A stretch of DNA of 64,000 nucleotides from an uncultured Monoglobus sp. (GCA_947630135.1 CANRGH010000007.1:1-64000), one strand, 5' to 3'. Shown: positions 44,387 through 53,666, numbered from the stretch's first letter. Notes: generated by a model from the sequence alone, not told the origin. A program made the numbers and translations.

Positions 44387-44410
44387 AAAAAACGACCCCG
44401 AACGGCCGTT
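44387..44410 (-). terminator. Terminator-like hairpin inside the leader of the SLH gene (possible attenuator)
   Basis: On the minus strand AACGGCC (44410-44404) pairs with GGTCGTT (44397-44391, one G-U), followed by a run of six T and G. It sits 40-45 nt upstream of the SLH gene's ATG at 44347, and no other minus-strand gene lies upstream. It must therefore act on the SLH transcript itself, as an attenuator or riboswitch-type terminator, unless a promoter lies downstream of it. Confidence 0.55.
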
Positions 44411-44436
44411 AATGAAACTATTAAAAATATTCTTTT

Positions 44437-44489
44437 GCCCGGGCGGCTCCGCGGAGCTTTATTGCCCCGCGTAACCCGCCCAAAGCTTT
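44437..44489 (-). promoter_or_regulatory. GC-rich structured leader element upstream of the SLH gene
   Basis: On the minus strand GGGCGG (44481-44476) pairs with CCGCCC (44446-44441), enclosing a palindrome GCTCCGCGGAGC (44457-44446) and the segment GTTACGCGGGGCAATAAA. It is a strongly GC-rich island in an AT-rich region and lies upstream of the terminator-like hairpin at 44387-44410. I could not match it to a known riboswitch. Confidence 0.5.
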
Positions 44490-44755
44490 CCATATAACAA
44501 CCATTCACTATATATGACGACAAATTGTTCGAAAAAGTTCCCGAATTTTGAAAATTTTTTCAGAAAAAATTTGTATGATATTTTTTGAACATTATGTTAT
44601 TTTTTTCACAAAAACTGTCGATCGAGGTATGCAAATTATCAAAATAAGATATAAAAGTTCATAGTTTTTTGAACGAATTTGTAGAAAACGTTTTTAACAA
44701 AATTTTAATCCGCCGAAATGCTTGACTATATAAGTCAAATGTGCTAAAATCATAA
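44490..44755. other. AT-rich intergenic stretch between divergent surface genes
   Basis: Between the SLH leader and the sugar-transferase promoter is AT-rich DNA without any credible ORF. The only features I see are the promoter and operator-like palindrome at 44722-44750. Confidence 0.6.
44722..44750 (+). promoter_or_regulatory. Promoter with operator-like palindrome for the sugar transferase
   Basis: TTGACT (44722-44727) and TAAAAT (44745-44750) are spaced by 17 bp. The -35 is one arm of TTGACT-ATATA-AGTCAA (44722-44738), so a repressor could bind across the -35 box. The predicted start is near 44757. Confidence 0.6.
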
Positions 44756-44846
44756 ACTGTCAGGGTTGCGTGTATGTAAATTCGGCACGCTGGGCAAAAA
44801 AATGCAATGTGTCGCGTAATATTTTACATACAAAACAAACGACAGT
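44756..44846 (+). ncRNA. Structured leader RNA of the sugar-transferase transcript
   Basis: Three nested pairings are visible: ACTGTC (44756-44761) with GACAGT (44841-44846); a perfect 10-bp TGTATGTAAA (44771-44780) with TTTACATACA (44823-44832); and CGGCAC (44783-44788) with GTGTCG (44809-44814, one G-U). The outer stem starts at the predicted transcription start. It is not a known riboswitch that I recognise. The SD follows at about 44872. Confidence 0.55.
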
Positions 44847-44887
44847 AATCGAGCTATAAATTATTCGCTTAGGAGAGGGGTATTACT

Positions 44888-45580
44888 TTGGTGGCTGATA
44901 AGAATGCGTTGGATTACAGAGGAATGAGTGTAGGCTATGAGGAAGTATTTCCGGAGACGGCAAATGTTGACGAGAAATTAGCCTATAACATTGTTAAGAG
45001 AATGTTTGATGTTGTATGCTCGCTGCTTGCGATCATCGTGCTTTCACCGCTTATGCTTGTGGTTGGGATAGCGATAAAGATCGAGGACGGCGACCCGGTT
45101 ATTTTTACTCAGACGAGAATAGGCAAAGACGGCCAACCGTTTAAAATGTATAAATTCCGCTCAATGTGGAAGAATGCCGAGAAATATCTGTCAAAGCTTG
45201 AGGACCAAAACGAGGCCGACGGTCCGGTTTTCAAGATTGAGGATGACCCGAGAATAACACGAGTCGGAAAATTTATCAGAAGATACAGCATTGATGAACT
45301 GCCCCAGTTGTTTAATATACTGAAAGGTGACATGAGCATAGTTGGTCCGAGACCGGCTCTTGGGAACGAGGTCGAATGTTATACGCCTTATCAGAGTCAG
45401 AGGCTTAGCGTTAAACCCGGCCTCACCTGCTACTGGCAGTGCTCCGGCAGAAGCAATATCGGCTTTGACGAGTGGATGGATCTTGACATCAAATACATAA
45501 ACGAGCGCAGCGCTTTGACGGATTTAAAACTTATATTTAAGACAATACCCGCGGTGCTCAAGCATGACGGTGCTTGCTGA
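44888..45580 (+). CDS. Bacterial sugar transferase (exopolysaccharide priming glycosyltransferase)
   Basis: A 230-residue polyisoprenyl-phosphate sugar-1-phosphate transferase of the WbaP/CpsE-like family. It has one hydrophobic segment (about 38-62), the basic motif KIEDGDPVIFTQTRIGKDGQ and KMYKFRSMW. Next is the conserved FIRRYSIDELPQLFNILKGD with the catalytic Asp/Glu, then MSIVGPRPAL and a C-terminal WMDLDIKYINER. It transfers a sugar phosphate to undecaprenyl phosphate, the first step of exopolysaccharide or capsule assembly. The start is TTG 44888 or GTG 44891 after AGGAGAGGGG. No other glycosyltransferases follow. Confidence 0.92.
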   Translation: MVADKNALDYRGMSVGYEEVFPETANVDEKLAYNIVKRMFDVVCSLLAIIVLSPLMLVVGIAIKIEDGDPVIFTQTRIGKDGQPFKMYKFRSMWKNAEKYLSKLEDQNEADGPVFKIEDDPRITRVGKFIRRYSIDELPQLFNILKGDMSIVGPRPALGNEVECYTPYQSQRLSVKPGLTCYWQCSGRSNIGFDEWMDLDIKYINERSALTDLKLIFKTIPAVLKHDGAC

Positions 45581-45592
45581 TTACAGAGAACC

Positions 45593-45627
45593 AAAAACCG
45601 GTCCGAAATTTTCGGATCGGTTTTTTG
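45593..45627. terminator. Bidirectional terminator between the sugar-transferase and ispF genes
   Basis: AAAAACCGGTCCGAAA and TTCGGATCGGTTTTTT pair with an ATT centre, with T-runs on both strands. Confidence 0.9.
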
Positions 45628-45628
45628 C

Positions 45629-46105
45629 TTATTTTTTTATCATGCACACGGCTTGGGCGGAGATGCCTTCTTTTCGGCCCTCGAAGCCGAGGCGCTCGGT
45701 GGTGGTGGCTTTGACGCTCACGCGATCCGTATCCGCGCCGAGGGCGTCGGCGATGTTCCGCCTCATTTTTTCGATATGCGGCGCGAGCTTCGGCGCTTGG
45801 GCCGTGACTATCGAGTCGATATTAACGACCTCGTATCCGCGCTCTTTAAGCAACCTGCCCACATGCCGCAAAAGCTCAATGCTGTCCGCGCCAGAATATT
45901 TCGGATCGGTGTCCGGGAAATGCTTCCCTATGTCGCCGAGGGCCGCCGCTCCGAGCAGCGCGTCCATAACCGCGTGAACCAGCACGTCCGCGTCGCTGTG
46001 CCCCAGAAGTCCCTTCTCGTGCTCGATTTGGACGCCGCCGAGTATTAGCTTTCTGCCTTCCTCAAGTCTGTGTACGTCATATCCTATGCCAACTCGTGTT
46101 TCCAT
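45629..46105 (-). CDS. ispF: IspF, 2-C-methyl-D-erythritol 2,4-cyclodiphosphate synthase
   Basis: A 158-residue enzyme of the MEP pathway: [20 protein letters not shown] and [20 protein letters not shown] carry the zinc-binding Asp and His residues, and [17 protein letters not shown] follows. It cyclises the diphosphocytidyl intermediate. It overlaps ispD by 1 nt, and ispD is just upstream in the same transcript. Confidence 0.97.
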   Translation of the reverse strand: METRVGIGYDVHRLEEGRKLILGGVQIEHEKGLLGHSDADVLVHAVMDALLGAAALGDIGKHFPDTDPKYSGADSIELLRHVGRLLKERGYEVVNIDSIVTAQAPKLAPHIEKMRRNIADALGADTDRVSVKATTTERLGFEGRKEGISAQAVCMIKK

Positions 46106-46821
46106 TAATTTATACCTCCGGACCGCTCGTTTTCAAGAATTATTTCGGCCAGCGCCAAGTCCTCGGGTGTGGTGATCTTGATGTTGCGGTAGTCGCCCTT
46201 GATTATCATGACACGTTCCGTGGTGAACGATTCGGCCACCGCGCAGTCGTCGGTGAAGTCGGCGCCCTTGTTTTTGGCCCTCGTGTGGGCCTTCATGATA
46301 AGCTCATATCTGAAGCCCTGCGGCGTCTGTACCGAGATCAGGCTGTCGCGGTCGGGCGTGGAGCTGATAAAGCCGTGGTCGTCGATCTGCTTTATGGTGT
46401 CCTTGACCGGAACGCCGATCGCCGCCGCCTCGCAGTTTTCGCTCTCGATCTGCGAAATAAGCTCGCGCACGAATTCGGCGCGGATAAACGGCCGCGCCCC
46501 GTCGTGAATGAGGACAATGTCGTCATCCTCGCCGCTGAGACGCTCGAGACCGTTCATTACCGACTTCTGGCGCGTGTCGCCGCCCTCGATAACGTCAAAA
46601 ACCTTTTTTATGCCGTGACATTGAATGACGCGCCGCATTTCCTCAATATCCTCGGCGCGTGTCACGACCAAAATTTTTTCGACTTCGGGCATGTTTTCAA
46701 AGACCCGCAGCGTCCTCGCTATCACGGGAACGCCGCGGATGCTTATAAACTGCTTGTTTTTGCCCGCGCCCATACGCGTGCCGCTGCCGGCGGCAACGAT
46801 TATTGCCGACACTGAACTCAT
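46105..46821 (-). CDS. ispD: IspD, 2-C-methyl-D-erythritol 4-phosphate cytidylyltransferase
   Basis: A 238-residue nucleotidyltransferase with the N-terminal [38 protein letters not shown], and [19 protein letters not shown]. It forms the cytidine diphosphate ester in the MEP pathway. It lies in the order carD-ispD-ispF; that carD and ispD are next to each other is a common clostridial pattern. Confidence 0.96.
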   Translation of the reverse strand: MSSVSAIIVAAGSGTRMGAGKNKQFISIRGVPVIARTLRVFENMPEVEKILVVTRAEDIEEMRRVIQCHGIKKVFDVIEGGDTRQKSVMNGLERLSGEDDDIVLIHDGARPFIRAEFVRELISQIESENCEAAAIGVPVKDTIKQIDDHGFISSTPDRDSLISVQTPQGFRYELIMKAHTRAKNKGADFTDDCAVAESFTTERVMIIKGDYRNIKITTPEDLALAEIILENERSGGIN

Positions 46822-46841
46822 ATTAAGACCCTTTCGATTAA

Positions 46842-47318
46842 TTAAGAAATTTTGCTCATAAGCAGCCTTTCAATATCCGGATATGTGGAGTTTTTGGACA
46901 TAACCAGCTCCGAGATCAGGATATTTTTGGCGTTGCTGAGCATTTTGCGCTCAAAGTTCGACAGGCTCTTTCTTCTGTCGCGAAGAATGAGCGCCTTGGT
47001 TATTTTGGCGACGTCGAATATGTCGCCCTTTTTAAGCTTGTCTAAGTTGTCCCTGTAACGTTTGTTCCAATTGCCCGCCTCGTCGCACTCGAATGTGCCG
47101 AAGCTGTCTATTACCTCGTCGGCCTCGTTTTCCGACACTATATACCGCAGGCCGATGCTCTCGATCTTCGCGACCGGAATTTTGATCTCCAGCTCACCCA
47201 CGCACGGCTCCAGAATGAAGTACTGGGTTTCCTCGCCAAGAATTTTTTCCTGCTCGATACACTTGATCACTCCCGCTCCGTGCATGGGATAAGCAACCTT
47301 ATCGCCAATCTGAAACAT
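46842..47318 (-). CDS. CarD-family transcriptional regulator
   Basis: A 158-residue protein starting MFQIGDKVAYPMHGAGVIKC, with a Tudor-like RNA-polymerase-interacting domain (first 60 or so residues) and a helical C-terminal DNA-binding domain. CarD/CdnL proteins bind the beta subunit and stabilise the open promoter complex. It is upstream of ispD on the same strand. Confidence 0.92.
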   Translation of the reverse strand: MFQIGDKVAYPMHGAGVIKCIEQEKILGEETQYFILEPCVGELEIKIPVAKIESIGLRYIVSENEADEVIDSFGTFECDEAGNWNKRYRDNLDKLKKGDIFDVAKITKALILRDRRKSLSNFERKMLSNAKNILISELVMSKNSTYPDIERLLMSKIS

Positions 47319-47425
47319 AAAAACACTTTCCTTTCCGACTGATGCCGCTTTTGCGGCGATGCGCTGCTAAAGCGCGGTTTACTCCGATAAGAGCCATACA
47401 CGAAACACATTGAAATGTATAAAAA

Positions 47426-48814
47426 CTAAAAGACGCTTTTTAAAATTTGCAGTATGTTTGAGTATTGACAGACTTTGATGTTATTATACCTTTTTGCCGC
47501 GCTCGCGTCTATCCGCGGCACAATTATTGTCTTAAAACCAAGCTTTTCGGCCTCGCTTATGCGGCTTTCGATAAAGCTGCACGATCGGATCTCTCCGGTC
47601 AGGCCCACCTCGCCGACAGCGGCCAGGTCGTCGGGCAGCGGCCGGTTCTTAAACACCGACGCTAACGCGAGGACTATCGCCAGATCGGCGGCCGGCTCGG
47701 TCATTTTGAGGCCGCCCACGACGTTTATGTAGGTGTCGTATGACGAGATGTGCAGCCCCGCGCGCTTTTCAAGCACGGCCAGAAGCATCATGGCGCGGTT
47801 GAAGTCAACACCCGTCGTCATCCGCCTCGGATTGCCGAACGCGGTGGGCGCCGCGAGCGCCTGTATCTCGGCCAATATCGGGCGGGTGCCTTCCATTGTG
47901 CAGACTATGCAGCTCCCTGGGACGCCTTCGGGCCTGCCCGCAAGCATAGCGGAGGAAGGGTTGCTGACCTCGGATAAGCCGCGCTCGCTCATCTCAAAAA
48001 CTCCGATCTCGTTGGTTGAGCCGAACCTGTTCTTTATCGCGCGGATGATCCTGTAGGCGCGGTTCTGGTCGCCCTCGAAGTACAGCACGCAGTCAACTAT
48101 GTGCTCAAGTATCTTCGGACCCGCGATCGAGCCCTCCTTGGTGACATGCCCCACCAAAAACGTGGCGATATTGTGAGTTTTCGCCACCCGCATCAGCATC
48201 GCCGCGACGTCTCTGATTTGAGAAACGCTGCCCGGCGCGGGGGTCAGGTTCGGGTTAAACATGGTCTGGACCGAGTCGACCACAAGCATCTCGGGCTTCT
48301 CTCTTGAAATATGCTCAAGAATATTCTCGGTGTTGGTCTCACAGTATATTTTTATATTGCCGCTGTCCACTCCGAGGCGGTCGGCTCTGAGCTTGATCTG
48401 CCTCGGTGACTCCTCACCCGAGACGTAGAGAATTTTTTTGTCCCTGCCGATGTGGCTGCAAACTTGAAGCAGTATCGTGGATTTTCCGATGCCCGGGTCT
48501 CCGCCCAACAGCACCAGCGAGCCCGGCACAAGGCCTCCGCCCAGCACGCGGTCAAACTCCTTAAGGCCGGTCTGGCAGCGTGGCTCTTCCTCGGTGGATA
48601 TGTCGCTAAGGCTTTTCGGTGCGGCGTCGTCGCCCATGCCGCGGAGCCCCGCTATGGCGGATGATCTCGCGCCGCTTTTCGCGCTGTCCGTCTTGCCGGT
48701 TATCACGGTTTCCTCAACAAGGGTGTTCCACGAACCGCAGGCGGTGCATTTTCCCATCCATTTGGGGAACTCGTTGCCGCACTCCGAGCATACAAACACT
48801 GTTTTAGACTTCAT
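47426..48814 (-). CDS. radA: RadA, DNA recombination/repair ATPase
   Basis: About 462 residues: an N-terminal zinc finger (CSECGNEFPKWMGKCTACGS), a RecA-like ATPase with Walker A LGGDPGIGKSTIL, the RadA-specific KNRFGSTNEIGVFEM and a C-terminal Lon-like domain (AVGEVGLTGEIR). RadA helps branch migration in recombination. The ATG at 48814 has GGAGGG; an earlier in-frame ATG (48838) lacks a good SD. Confidence 0.95.
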   Translation of the reverse strand: MKSKTVFVCSECGNEFPKWMGKCTACGSWNTLVEETVITGKTDSAKSGARSSAIAGLRGMGDDAAPKSLSDISTEEEPRCQTGLKEFDRVLGGGLVPGSLVLLGGDPGIGKSTILLQVCSHIGRDKKILYVSGEESPRQIKLRADRLGVDSGNIKIYCETNTENILEHISREKPEMLVVDSVQTMFNPNLTPAPGSVSQIRDVAAMLMRVAKTHNIATFLVGHVTKEGSIAGPKILEHIVDCVLYFEGDQNRAYRIIRAIKNRFGSTNEIGVFEMSERGLSEVSNPSSAMLAGRPEGVPGSCIVCTMEGTRPILAEIQALAAPTAFGNPRRMTTGVDFNRAMMLLAVLEKRAGLHISSYDTYINVVGGLKMTEPAADLAIVLALASVFKNRPLPDDLAAVGEVGLTGEIRSCSFIESRISEAEKLGFKTIIVPRIDASAAKRYNNIKVCQYSNILQILKSVF

Positions 48815-48881
48815 ATCGCCCTCCGAAAATTGGTTCAAAATATCGGTCGGTCCTAAAAAAGGCCAAACTCTCGGTAAGTTT

Positions 48882-48911
48882 ATTATACCATAAAAACCCT
48901 GTTTTGTCCAA
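48882..48911 (-). promoter_or_regulatory. Promoter of radA
   Basis: On the minus strand TTGGAC (48911-48906) and TATAAT (48887-48882) are 18 bp apart, about 70 bp before the ATG. Confidence 0.6.
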
Positions 48912-49033
48912 CAAATTTTGAAAATATTTAAAATTTTTTAAAACTGATGTAATATTTTCATGCTATTATCGAAAAATAAAAAATTGTATATAAATAAAAA
49001 CGCAATTGTAATAAAAATGTGATATATTTACCC

Positions 49034-49062
49034 TTGAATTTGCGCGGGGGTTAGTATATAAT
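49034..49062 (+). promoter_or_regulatory. Promoter of the GT2-glmS transcript
   Basis: TTGAAT (49034-49039) and TATAAT (49057-49062), 17 bp apart, lie just upstream of the GT2 RBS. Confidence 0.6.
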
Positions 49063-49092
49063 TCTAAGGTATATATTTAAGAGGTGAAGCTT

Positions 49093-50298
49093 GTGCATAT
49101 GTTTGTTTGTGAAATCATAGCGGATTTCATTGAGCTTGCACTCTTTTTAATTGGATTATACTACGCGGCGGTGGGCGTGTTCTCGCTGTTTCCGCGGCGG
49201 GATCTCACCGCGCCGGACAGAGAGCCGCTGAGCTTCGCGGTGCTGATCCCGGCCCACAATGAGGAGCGGGTCATCGCGCAGGCGGTTAAAAGCGTTTTTG
49301 CGGCCGATTACCCGGGCGAAAAGCTCGGCGTTTATGTGATCGCTGACGACTGCTCCGACAGAACGGCGTACATCGCGGAAAAACTCGGCGCGCGCGTTAT
49401 CAAAAAAAGCGACGGCTCGGGCAAGTTCGCGGCGCTGAAGTTCGCCTCGGAGCGGATATTTTCGGAAAACGAGCGTCCCGATATGGTGACTGTGATCGAC
49501 GCGGACAATGTTGTGTCGCCCGCGTATTTCGCCGAGATGAACAAGGCGGCGCGTGAGCGGTACGGCGCTGTCCAGGGAAAAGTCGAGACCAAGAACCCGG
49601 AGCGCAACTGGCTGACGGCCGCGTATTCGCTCTGGAGCGCGCTTGAGACGCGCCTCGGCAGAATGGCGCCGGGAAGCATAGGGCTTAACGTGAAGCTTTC
49701 GGGCACCGGATATTGCGTCCGCGCGGAGGTCTTTGAGGAGCTTATGGGCCTTGAGGGCTGTCTTGCGGAGGATATGGAGTTCACGGCGCATTTGGCGCTT
49801 ATCGGCGTTAAGACCGCGTTTTGCGGCGGCGCAGTTGTGTATGACGAGAAGCCCGCGAGCCTCGGCTGCTCGCTGAGGCAGCGGATACGCTGGGCGCGCG
49901 GGATAGTCAGCGTTCAGGGCAGATACGGCCGGAAGCTTTTAAGACGCGGGAAAATAACCGATTTCCTCAGTCTGTACGGCGATTTTCTGGGCCTGTTTAC
50001 CTATGCGCTGTTCGGGGTTTTATCGTTCTTTGCCGGATACGCGATGCTGAACGGTCTGCACTATCCGCTGATAGAGCTGTGGACAAAGCCGATCTCATAC
50101 GCGGCGCTTTGCGTCTATTTGGGGATCGGGCTTATGACCGCCCTTGCGGGGCTGGTTCTTGAAAGGAAATTCAATAAAGCGGCCGTGGTCAATCTGCCCG
50201 GACTGCTGATATATACCGTGACGTGGGTGCCCGCGGCTGTGGCCGGACTTCTGAGCCACCACAGAAAGGAATGGTACCACACGGAGCATGATTGTTAA
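49093..50298 (+). CDS. Membrane glycosyltransferase, family 2 (processive type)
   Basis: About 401 residues: an N-terminal TM segment, a GT-A catalytic domain (FAVLIPAHNEERVIAQAVKS, the Asp motifs DDCSDRTAY and VIDADNVV, AEDMEFTAHLAL and RQRIRWARGIVSVQGR, a QxxRW-like form) and three TM segments at the C-terminus. This is typical of enzymes that polymerise and export a polysaccharide. The sugar and product are unknown. The GTG at 49093 is best spaced from GAGG at 49081-49084. It is 28 bp from glmS, which makes GlcN-6-P, a precursor of amino-sugar polymers. Confidence 0.88.
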   Translation: MHMFVCEIIADFIELALFLIGLYYAAVGVFSLFPRRDLTAPDREPLSFAVLIPAHNEERVIAQAVKSVFAADYPGEKLGVYVIADDCSDRTAYIAEKLGARVIKKSDGSGKFAALKFASERIFSENERPDMVTVIDADNVVSPAYFAEMNKAARERYGAVQGKVETKNPERNWLTAAYSLWSALETRLGRMAPGSIGLNVKLSGTGYCVRAEVFEELMGLEGCLAEDMEFTAHLALIGVKTAFCGGAVVYDEKPASLGCSLRQRIRWARGIVSVQGRYGRKLLRRGKITDFLSLYGDFLGLFTYALFGVLSFFAGYAMLNGLHYPLIELWTKPISYAALCVYLGIGLMTALAGLVLERKFNKAAVVNLPGLLIYTVTWVPAAVAGLLSHHRKEWYHTEHDC

Positions 50299-50326
50299 CG
50301 ATTAAAAATCAACAGGAGGTAATCTT

Positions 50327-52153
50327 ATGTGCGGAATTGTCGGATATGTAGGAAACAAGCAAGCGGCGCCCTTCCTTTTGGAGGGCCTCTCAAAGCTTGA
50401 ATACAGAGGTTATGACTCCGCCGGCGTGGCGGTCATGACCGACGAGGGAATAGTCGTAAAGAAAAAGAAGGGCCGTCTGGCGGGCCTCAGTGAGATGATC
50501 GACGGAGGAAACGCTATACGCGGAACAATGGGAATAGGCCACACACGCTGGGCGACGCACGGTGAGCCCTCGGACACCAATTCTCATCCGCATCTCAGCA
50601 ACTCGGGCCGCTTCGCGGTAGTCCACAACGGAATTATCGAGAACTATCTGCGTCTTAGGGACTATCTCACCAAAAAGGGCTTTGAGTTTATTTCCGAGAC
50701 CGATACCGAGGTCATAGCCCACCTTTTTGAGTATTATTACAAGGGCGACATTATTGACGCCATGATCAAGGTCATAAACAAGGTCGAGGGCTCATACGCG
50801 CTGGGTGTGCTCTGCGCAGACGATCCCGACTCGTTTATCGCGGTCCGCAAGGAAAGCCCGCTGATCGTGGGCCTCGGTGAGGGCGAGAATTTTATCGCCT
50901 CTGACATACCCGCGATCCTGTCACACACCAAAAACGTTTATTTCCTTGAAAATAATGAGATAGTAATTCTCAAAAAGGGTGAGGTCAAGGTAATCAACAC
51001 CGACCGCGAGGAGATAAACAAAGAGGTTTATGTGGTTGATTGGGATGTTTCGGCCGCCGAGAAGGGCGGATATGAGCATTTTATGTTCAAGGAGATAATG
51101 GAGCAGCCCAGAGCAATCGCCGACACAGTCAGCCCCAGAATTAAGGACGGCAGGATCGTGCTTGACGATATAATGCTCACGGCTGACTATATACGCAATA
51201 TAAACAAGGTTTATATAGTCGCCTGCGGCAGCGCCTATCATGTCGGAGTTGTCGGCAAATATGTTATCGAGCAGATGAACCGTATTCCCGTTGAGGTCAT
51301 GGTCGCGTCCGAGTTCAGATATTGTTCGCCGATCATTGACGAGCACACTCTTGTGGTGCTAATTTCGCAGTCGGGCGAAACAGCCGACACGATCGAGGCC
51401 ATGCGCGAGGCCAAGCGCCTCGGCTCAAGGACATTTGCCATTGTCAACGCTGTCGGAAGCACGATCGCCCGCGAGGCCGATGACGTGCTCTACACCTGGG
51501 CGGGCCCCGAGATCGCCGTGGCCACCACCAAGGCTTACAGCACCCAGCTGACCGCGATATACATGCTTTCGCTGTATTTCGCGCAGGAGCTTGAGACGAT
51601 AACTCCCGAGCTGCTCAGAAAATACATCAACGCCCTTAACGCCCTGCCCGACAAGATCGCCGGAATAGTTGAGAACAAGGCGGATATACAGTACATCGCG
51701 TCGCAGTATTACAGCGCCAAGAGCGTGTTCTTTATCGGCAGGACATTTGACTACGCGGTGGCTCTCGAAGGCTCACTCAAGCTTAAGGAGATCTCATATA
51801 TCCATTCCGAGGCATACGCCGCAGGAGAACTCAAGCACGGTACGATCGCGCTTATGGAGGAGGGCACCGTTGTTGTGGCGCTTTGCACGGTCAAAAAGCT
51901 GTTTGATAAAATGCTCAGCAACATAAAAGAGGTCAAAGCCCGCGGCGCCGTTGTTATCGCCATTGCCGAGGAGGGCCATACTGAGATCGAAAAAGAGGCC
52001 GATCACGTTATTTACGTGCCCAAATGTGATGATCTCACTATGCCCAGCGAGGTTGTTGTGCCGCTGCAGCTTTTCTCATACTATGTAGCGTCGCTTAAGG
52101 GCCTTGACATCGACAAGCCCAGAAATCTCGCGAAGTCCGTTACGGTTGAGTAA
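50327..52153 (+). CDS. glmS: GlmS, glutamine-fructose-6-phosphate aminotransferase
   Basis: A 608-residue enzyme making glucosamine 6-phosphate for peptidoglycan. The N-terminal glutaminase has Cys2 (MCGIVGYVGNKQAAP) and GIGHTRWATHGEPSDTNSHP. Two SIS domains follow (ACGSAYHVGVVGK and FFIGRTFDYAVALEGSLKLK). The SD is AGGAGGT. Only 28 bp lie upstream, so the glmS ribozyme known from other Firmicutes is not in front of it. Confidence 0.97.
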   Translation: MCGIVGYVGNKQAAPFLLEGLSKLEYRGYDSAGVAVMTDEGIVVKKKKGRLAGLSEMIDGGNAIRGTMGIGHTRWATHGEPSDTNSHPHLSNSGRFAVVHNGIIENYLRLRDYLTKKGFEFISETDTEVIAHLFEYYYKGDIIDAMIKVINKVEGSYALGVLCADDPDSFIAVRKESPLIVGLGEGENFIASDIPAILSHTKNVYFLENNEIVILKKGEVKVINTDREEINKEVYVVDWDVSAAEKGGYEHFMFKEIMEQPRAIADTVSPRIKDGRIVLDDIMLTADYIRNINKVYIVACGSAYHVGVVGKYVIEQMNRIPVEVMVASEFRYCSPIIDEHTLVVLISQSGETADTIEAMREAKRLGSRTFAIVNAVGSTIAREADDVLYTWAGPEIAVATTKAYSTQLTAIYMLSLYFAQELETITPELLRKYINALNALPDKIAGIVENKADIQYIASQYYSAKSVFFIGRTFDYAVALEGSLKLKEISYIHSEAYAAGELKHGTIALMEEGTVVVALCTVKKLFDKMLSNIKEVKARGAVVIAIAEEGHTEIEKEADHVIYVPKCDDLTMPSEVVVPLQLFSYYVASLKGLDIDKPRNLAKSVTVE

Positions 52154-52268
52154 TAACTTTATAAATTTAATGTTAATTTAAAATAAAAACTATGGCTTTT
52201 TTGGCGGAAATGTGTTATACTGCCAAGAGAGCCATTTTTTGCGGAATGGCCGCCTGAGAGGTGATATT

Positions 52269-53666
52269 ATGACAAAAACATTTATTTTTCGCGCGGTCTG
52301 CGCCGTGACGGCATTCGCGCTGACGCTGGCGCTTATGTGCGTTGAGGTGCGCCCCGCCGCTGCGGAAACGGAAATTCAGCGCATACTGAAGGTAGGGCTG
52401 TGTTACGGCTCGTCGGCCAAGACTGCCGCCACAGTCACTTCGGAGCGCGGATTTTATGTCGGAACATTTAACGACCGCGAGTTTTTCGAGGAACAGATAA
52501 TTGAGAACACGACCGTGATGGTGCGCCGCGGCGACGCTGGAATTGTTATTCAGGACACCGACGGAAATACATTATACGCCGAGCATGACGGAGCGGGAGT
52601 GGGCTTGAGCCCGATCTACACCGATTTCTGGGAGGAGCGCTTAACCTTTGAGGGAAGCTGGTACCGCGGCAGTTTGAATTTCATCTGCGACGGAGACGGA
52701 TTTGCCGCGATCAACGTCATTGACATAGACCAGTATCTCTACGGTGTCGTTTCGCGCGAGATGAGCGACACATGGCCGATAGAGGCGCTCAAGGCGCAGG
52801 CGGTCTGCTCAAGAAACTACGCCGCGCAAAATATCGGAAAGCATGAGAGCTACGGCTTTGACATCTGCGCCAACACCCATTGCCAGATGTACACCGGAAT
52901 GTCGCGCGAGGCCGAGTCGATATACGAGGCTGTTGACGCGACCCGCGGCATGGTGCTGACCTACGGAGGCGAACTTTGCGAGTGCTATTACTCGTCATCA
53001 ATGGGCTCGTCCACCGAGGACGTTAAATATGTCTGGGGAAACGAGGTCCCGTATCTCGTAAGCGTTGACAACGGCTTTGAGGATACCGAAAACATACCAA
53101 ACGGCGTGTGGTCGGGAGTGCTGACGGCGGACGAGGCTTCAACCATTATGCGCAACCGCGGCTATGAGGTCGGAGACGTGCAGAAGATAGAGGCGCTTGA
53201 GTATTCACCCGAGGGCAGAGTCACAAAGCTCAGAGTGACCGGAAACACGGCGATCAAGACTGTTGAGCGCGAGGAGTGCAGAACGCTTTTCGGCTCGGTC
53301 ACAAAGAGCCAGATGTTCACCGTCACCGGAAACGGCGAGGCCGAAAACCAGGCGATGATCGCGGTCAGCGACGGCGAGACGCTGATGCGCCGCAGACCGA
53401 AGCAGATTGAGATTTTAAGCGATATGGGCAGACATAACGTGTCAGCCGAAACGCTGTATACCACAAACGGCGTATATCAAAAGACCTACGCGGACGCCGA
53501 GGGCGAAACATCGCCGAATACAAGCTTTACTTTCAAAGGCACGGGCTGGGGCCACGGCGTGGGCATGAGCCAGTACGGGGCCAAGGGCATGGCGGAAAAC
53601 GGATATGATTTCGGCGAGATACTGACCCACTACTTCACCGGAACCGGGATAACCAACGCTTACTAA
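52269..53666 (+). CDS. spoIID: SpoIID/LytB-domain protein
   Basis: A 465-residue secreted protein with a signal peptide (about 1-33), an N-terminal part resembling a SPOR/SH3-like region, and the SpoIID catalytic core. The core has VISREMSDTWPIEALKAQAV, CSRNYAA and a GMSREAESIYEAVDATRG region, and it ends GWGHGVGMSQYGAKGMAENG. SpoIID is a lytic transglycosylase of engulfment; homologues also act as amidase enhancers in vegetative cells. ATG 52269 follows GAGGTG. Together with SpoIIP it supports sporulation. Confidence 0.85.
   Translation: MTKTFIFRAVCAVTAFALTLALMCVEVRPAAAETEIQRILKVGLCYGSSAKTAATVTSERGFYVGTFNDREFFEEQIIENTTVMVRRGDAGIVIQDTDGNTLYAEHDGAGVGLSPIYTDFWEERLTFEGSWYRGSLNFICDGDGFAAINVIDIDQYLYGVVSREMSDTWPIEALKAQAVCSRNYAAQNIGKHESYGFDICANTHCQMYTGMSREAESIYEAVDATRGMVLTYGGELCECYYSSSMGSSTEDVKYVWGNEVPYLVSVDNGFEDTENIPNGVWSGVLTADEASTIMRNRGYEVGDVQKIEALEYSPEGRVTKLRVTGNTAIKTVEREECRTLFGSVTKSQMFTVTGNGEAENQAMIAVSDGETLMRRRPKQIEILSDMGRHNVSAETLYTTNGVYQKTYADAEGETSPNTSFTFKGTGWGHGVGMSQYGAKGMAENGYDFGEILTHYFTGTGITNAY

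Noticed and set aside
44756-44846. Cyclic-di-GMP (GEMM) riboswitch
   Set aside because: The bases CACGCTGGGCAAA look somewhat like part of the GEMM core, but the second conserved strand (ACGCAAAGCC-like) and the tetraloop stem are missing.
50299-50326. glmS ribozyme
   Set aside because: Only 28 bp lie between the GT2 stop and the glmS ATG, too short for the ribozyme, and no core motif is present.
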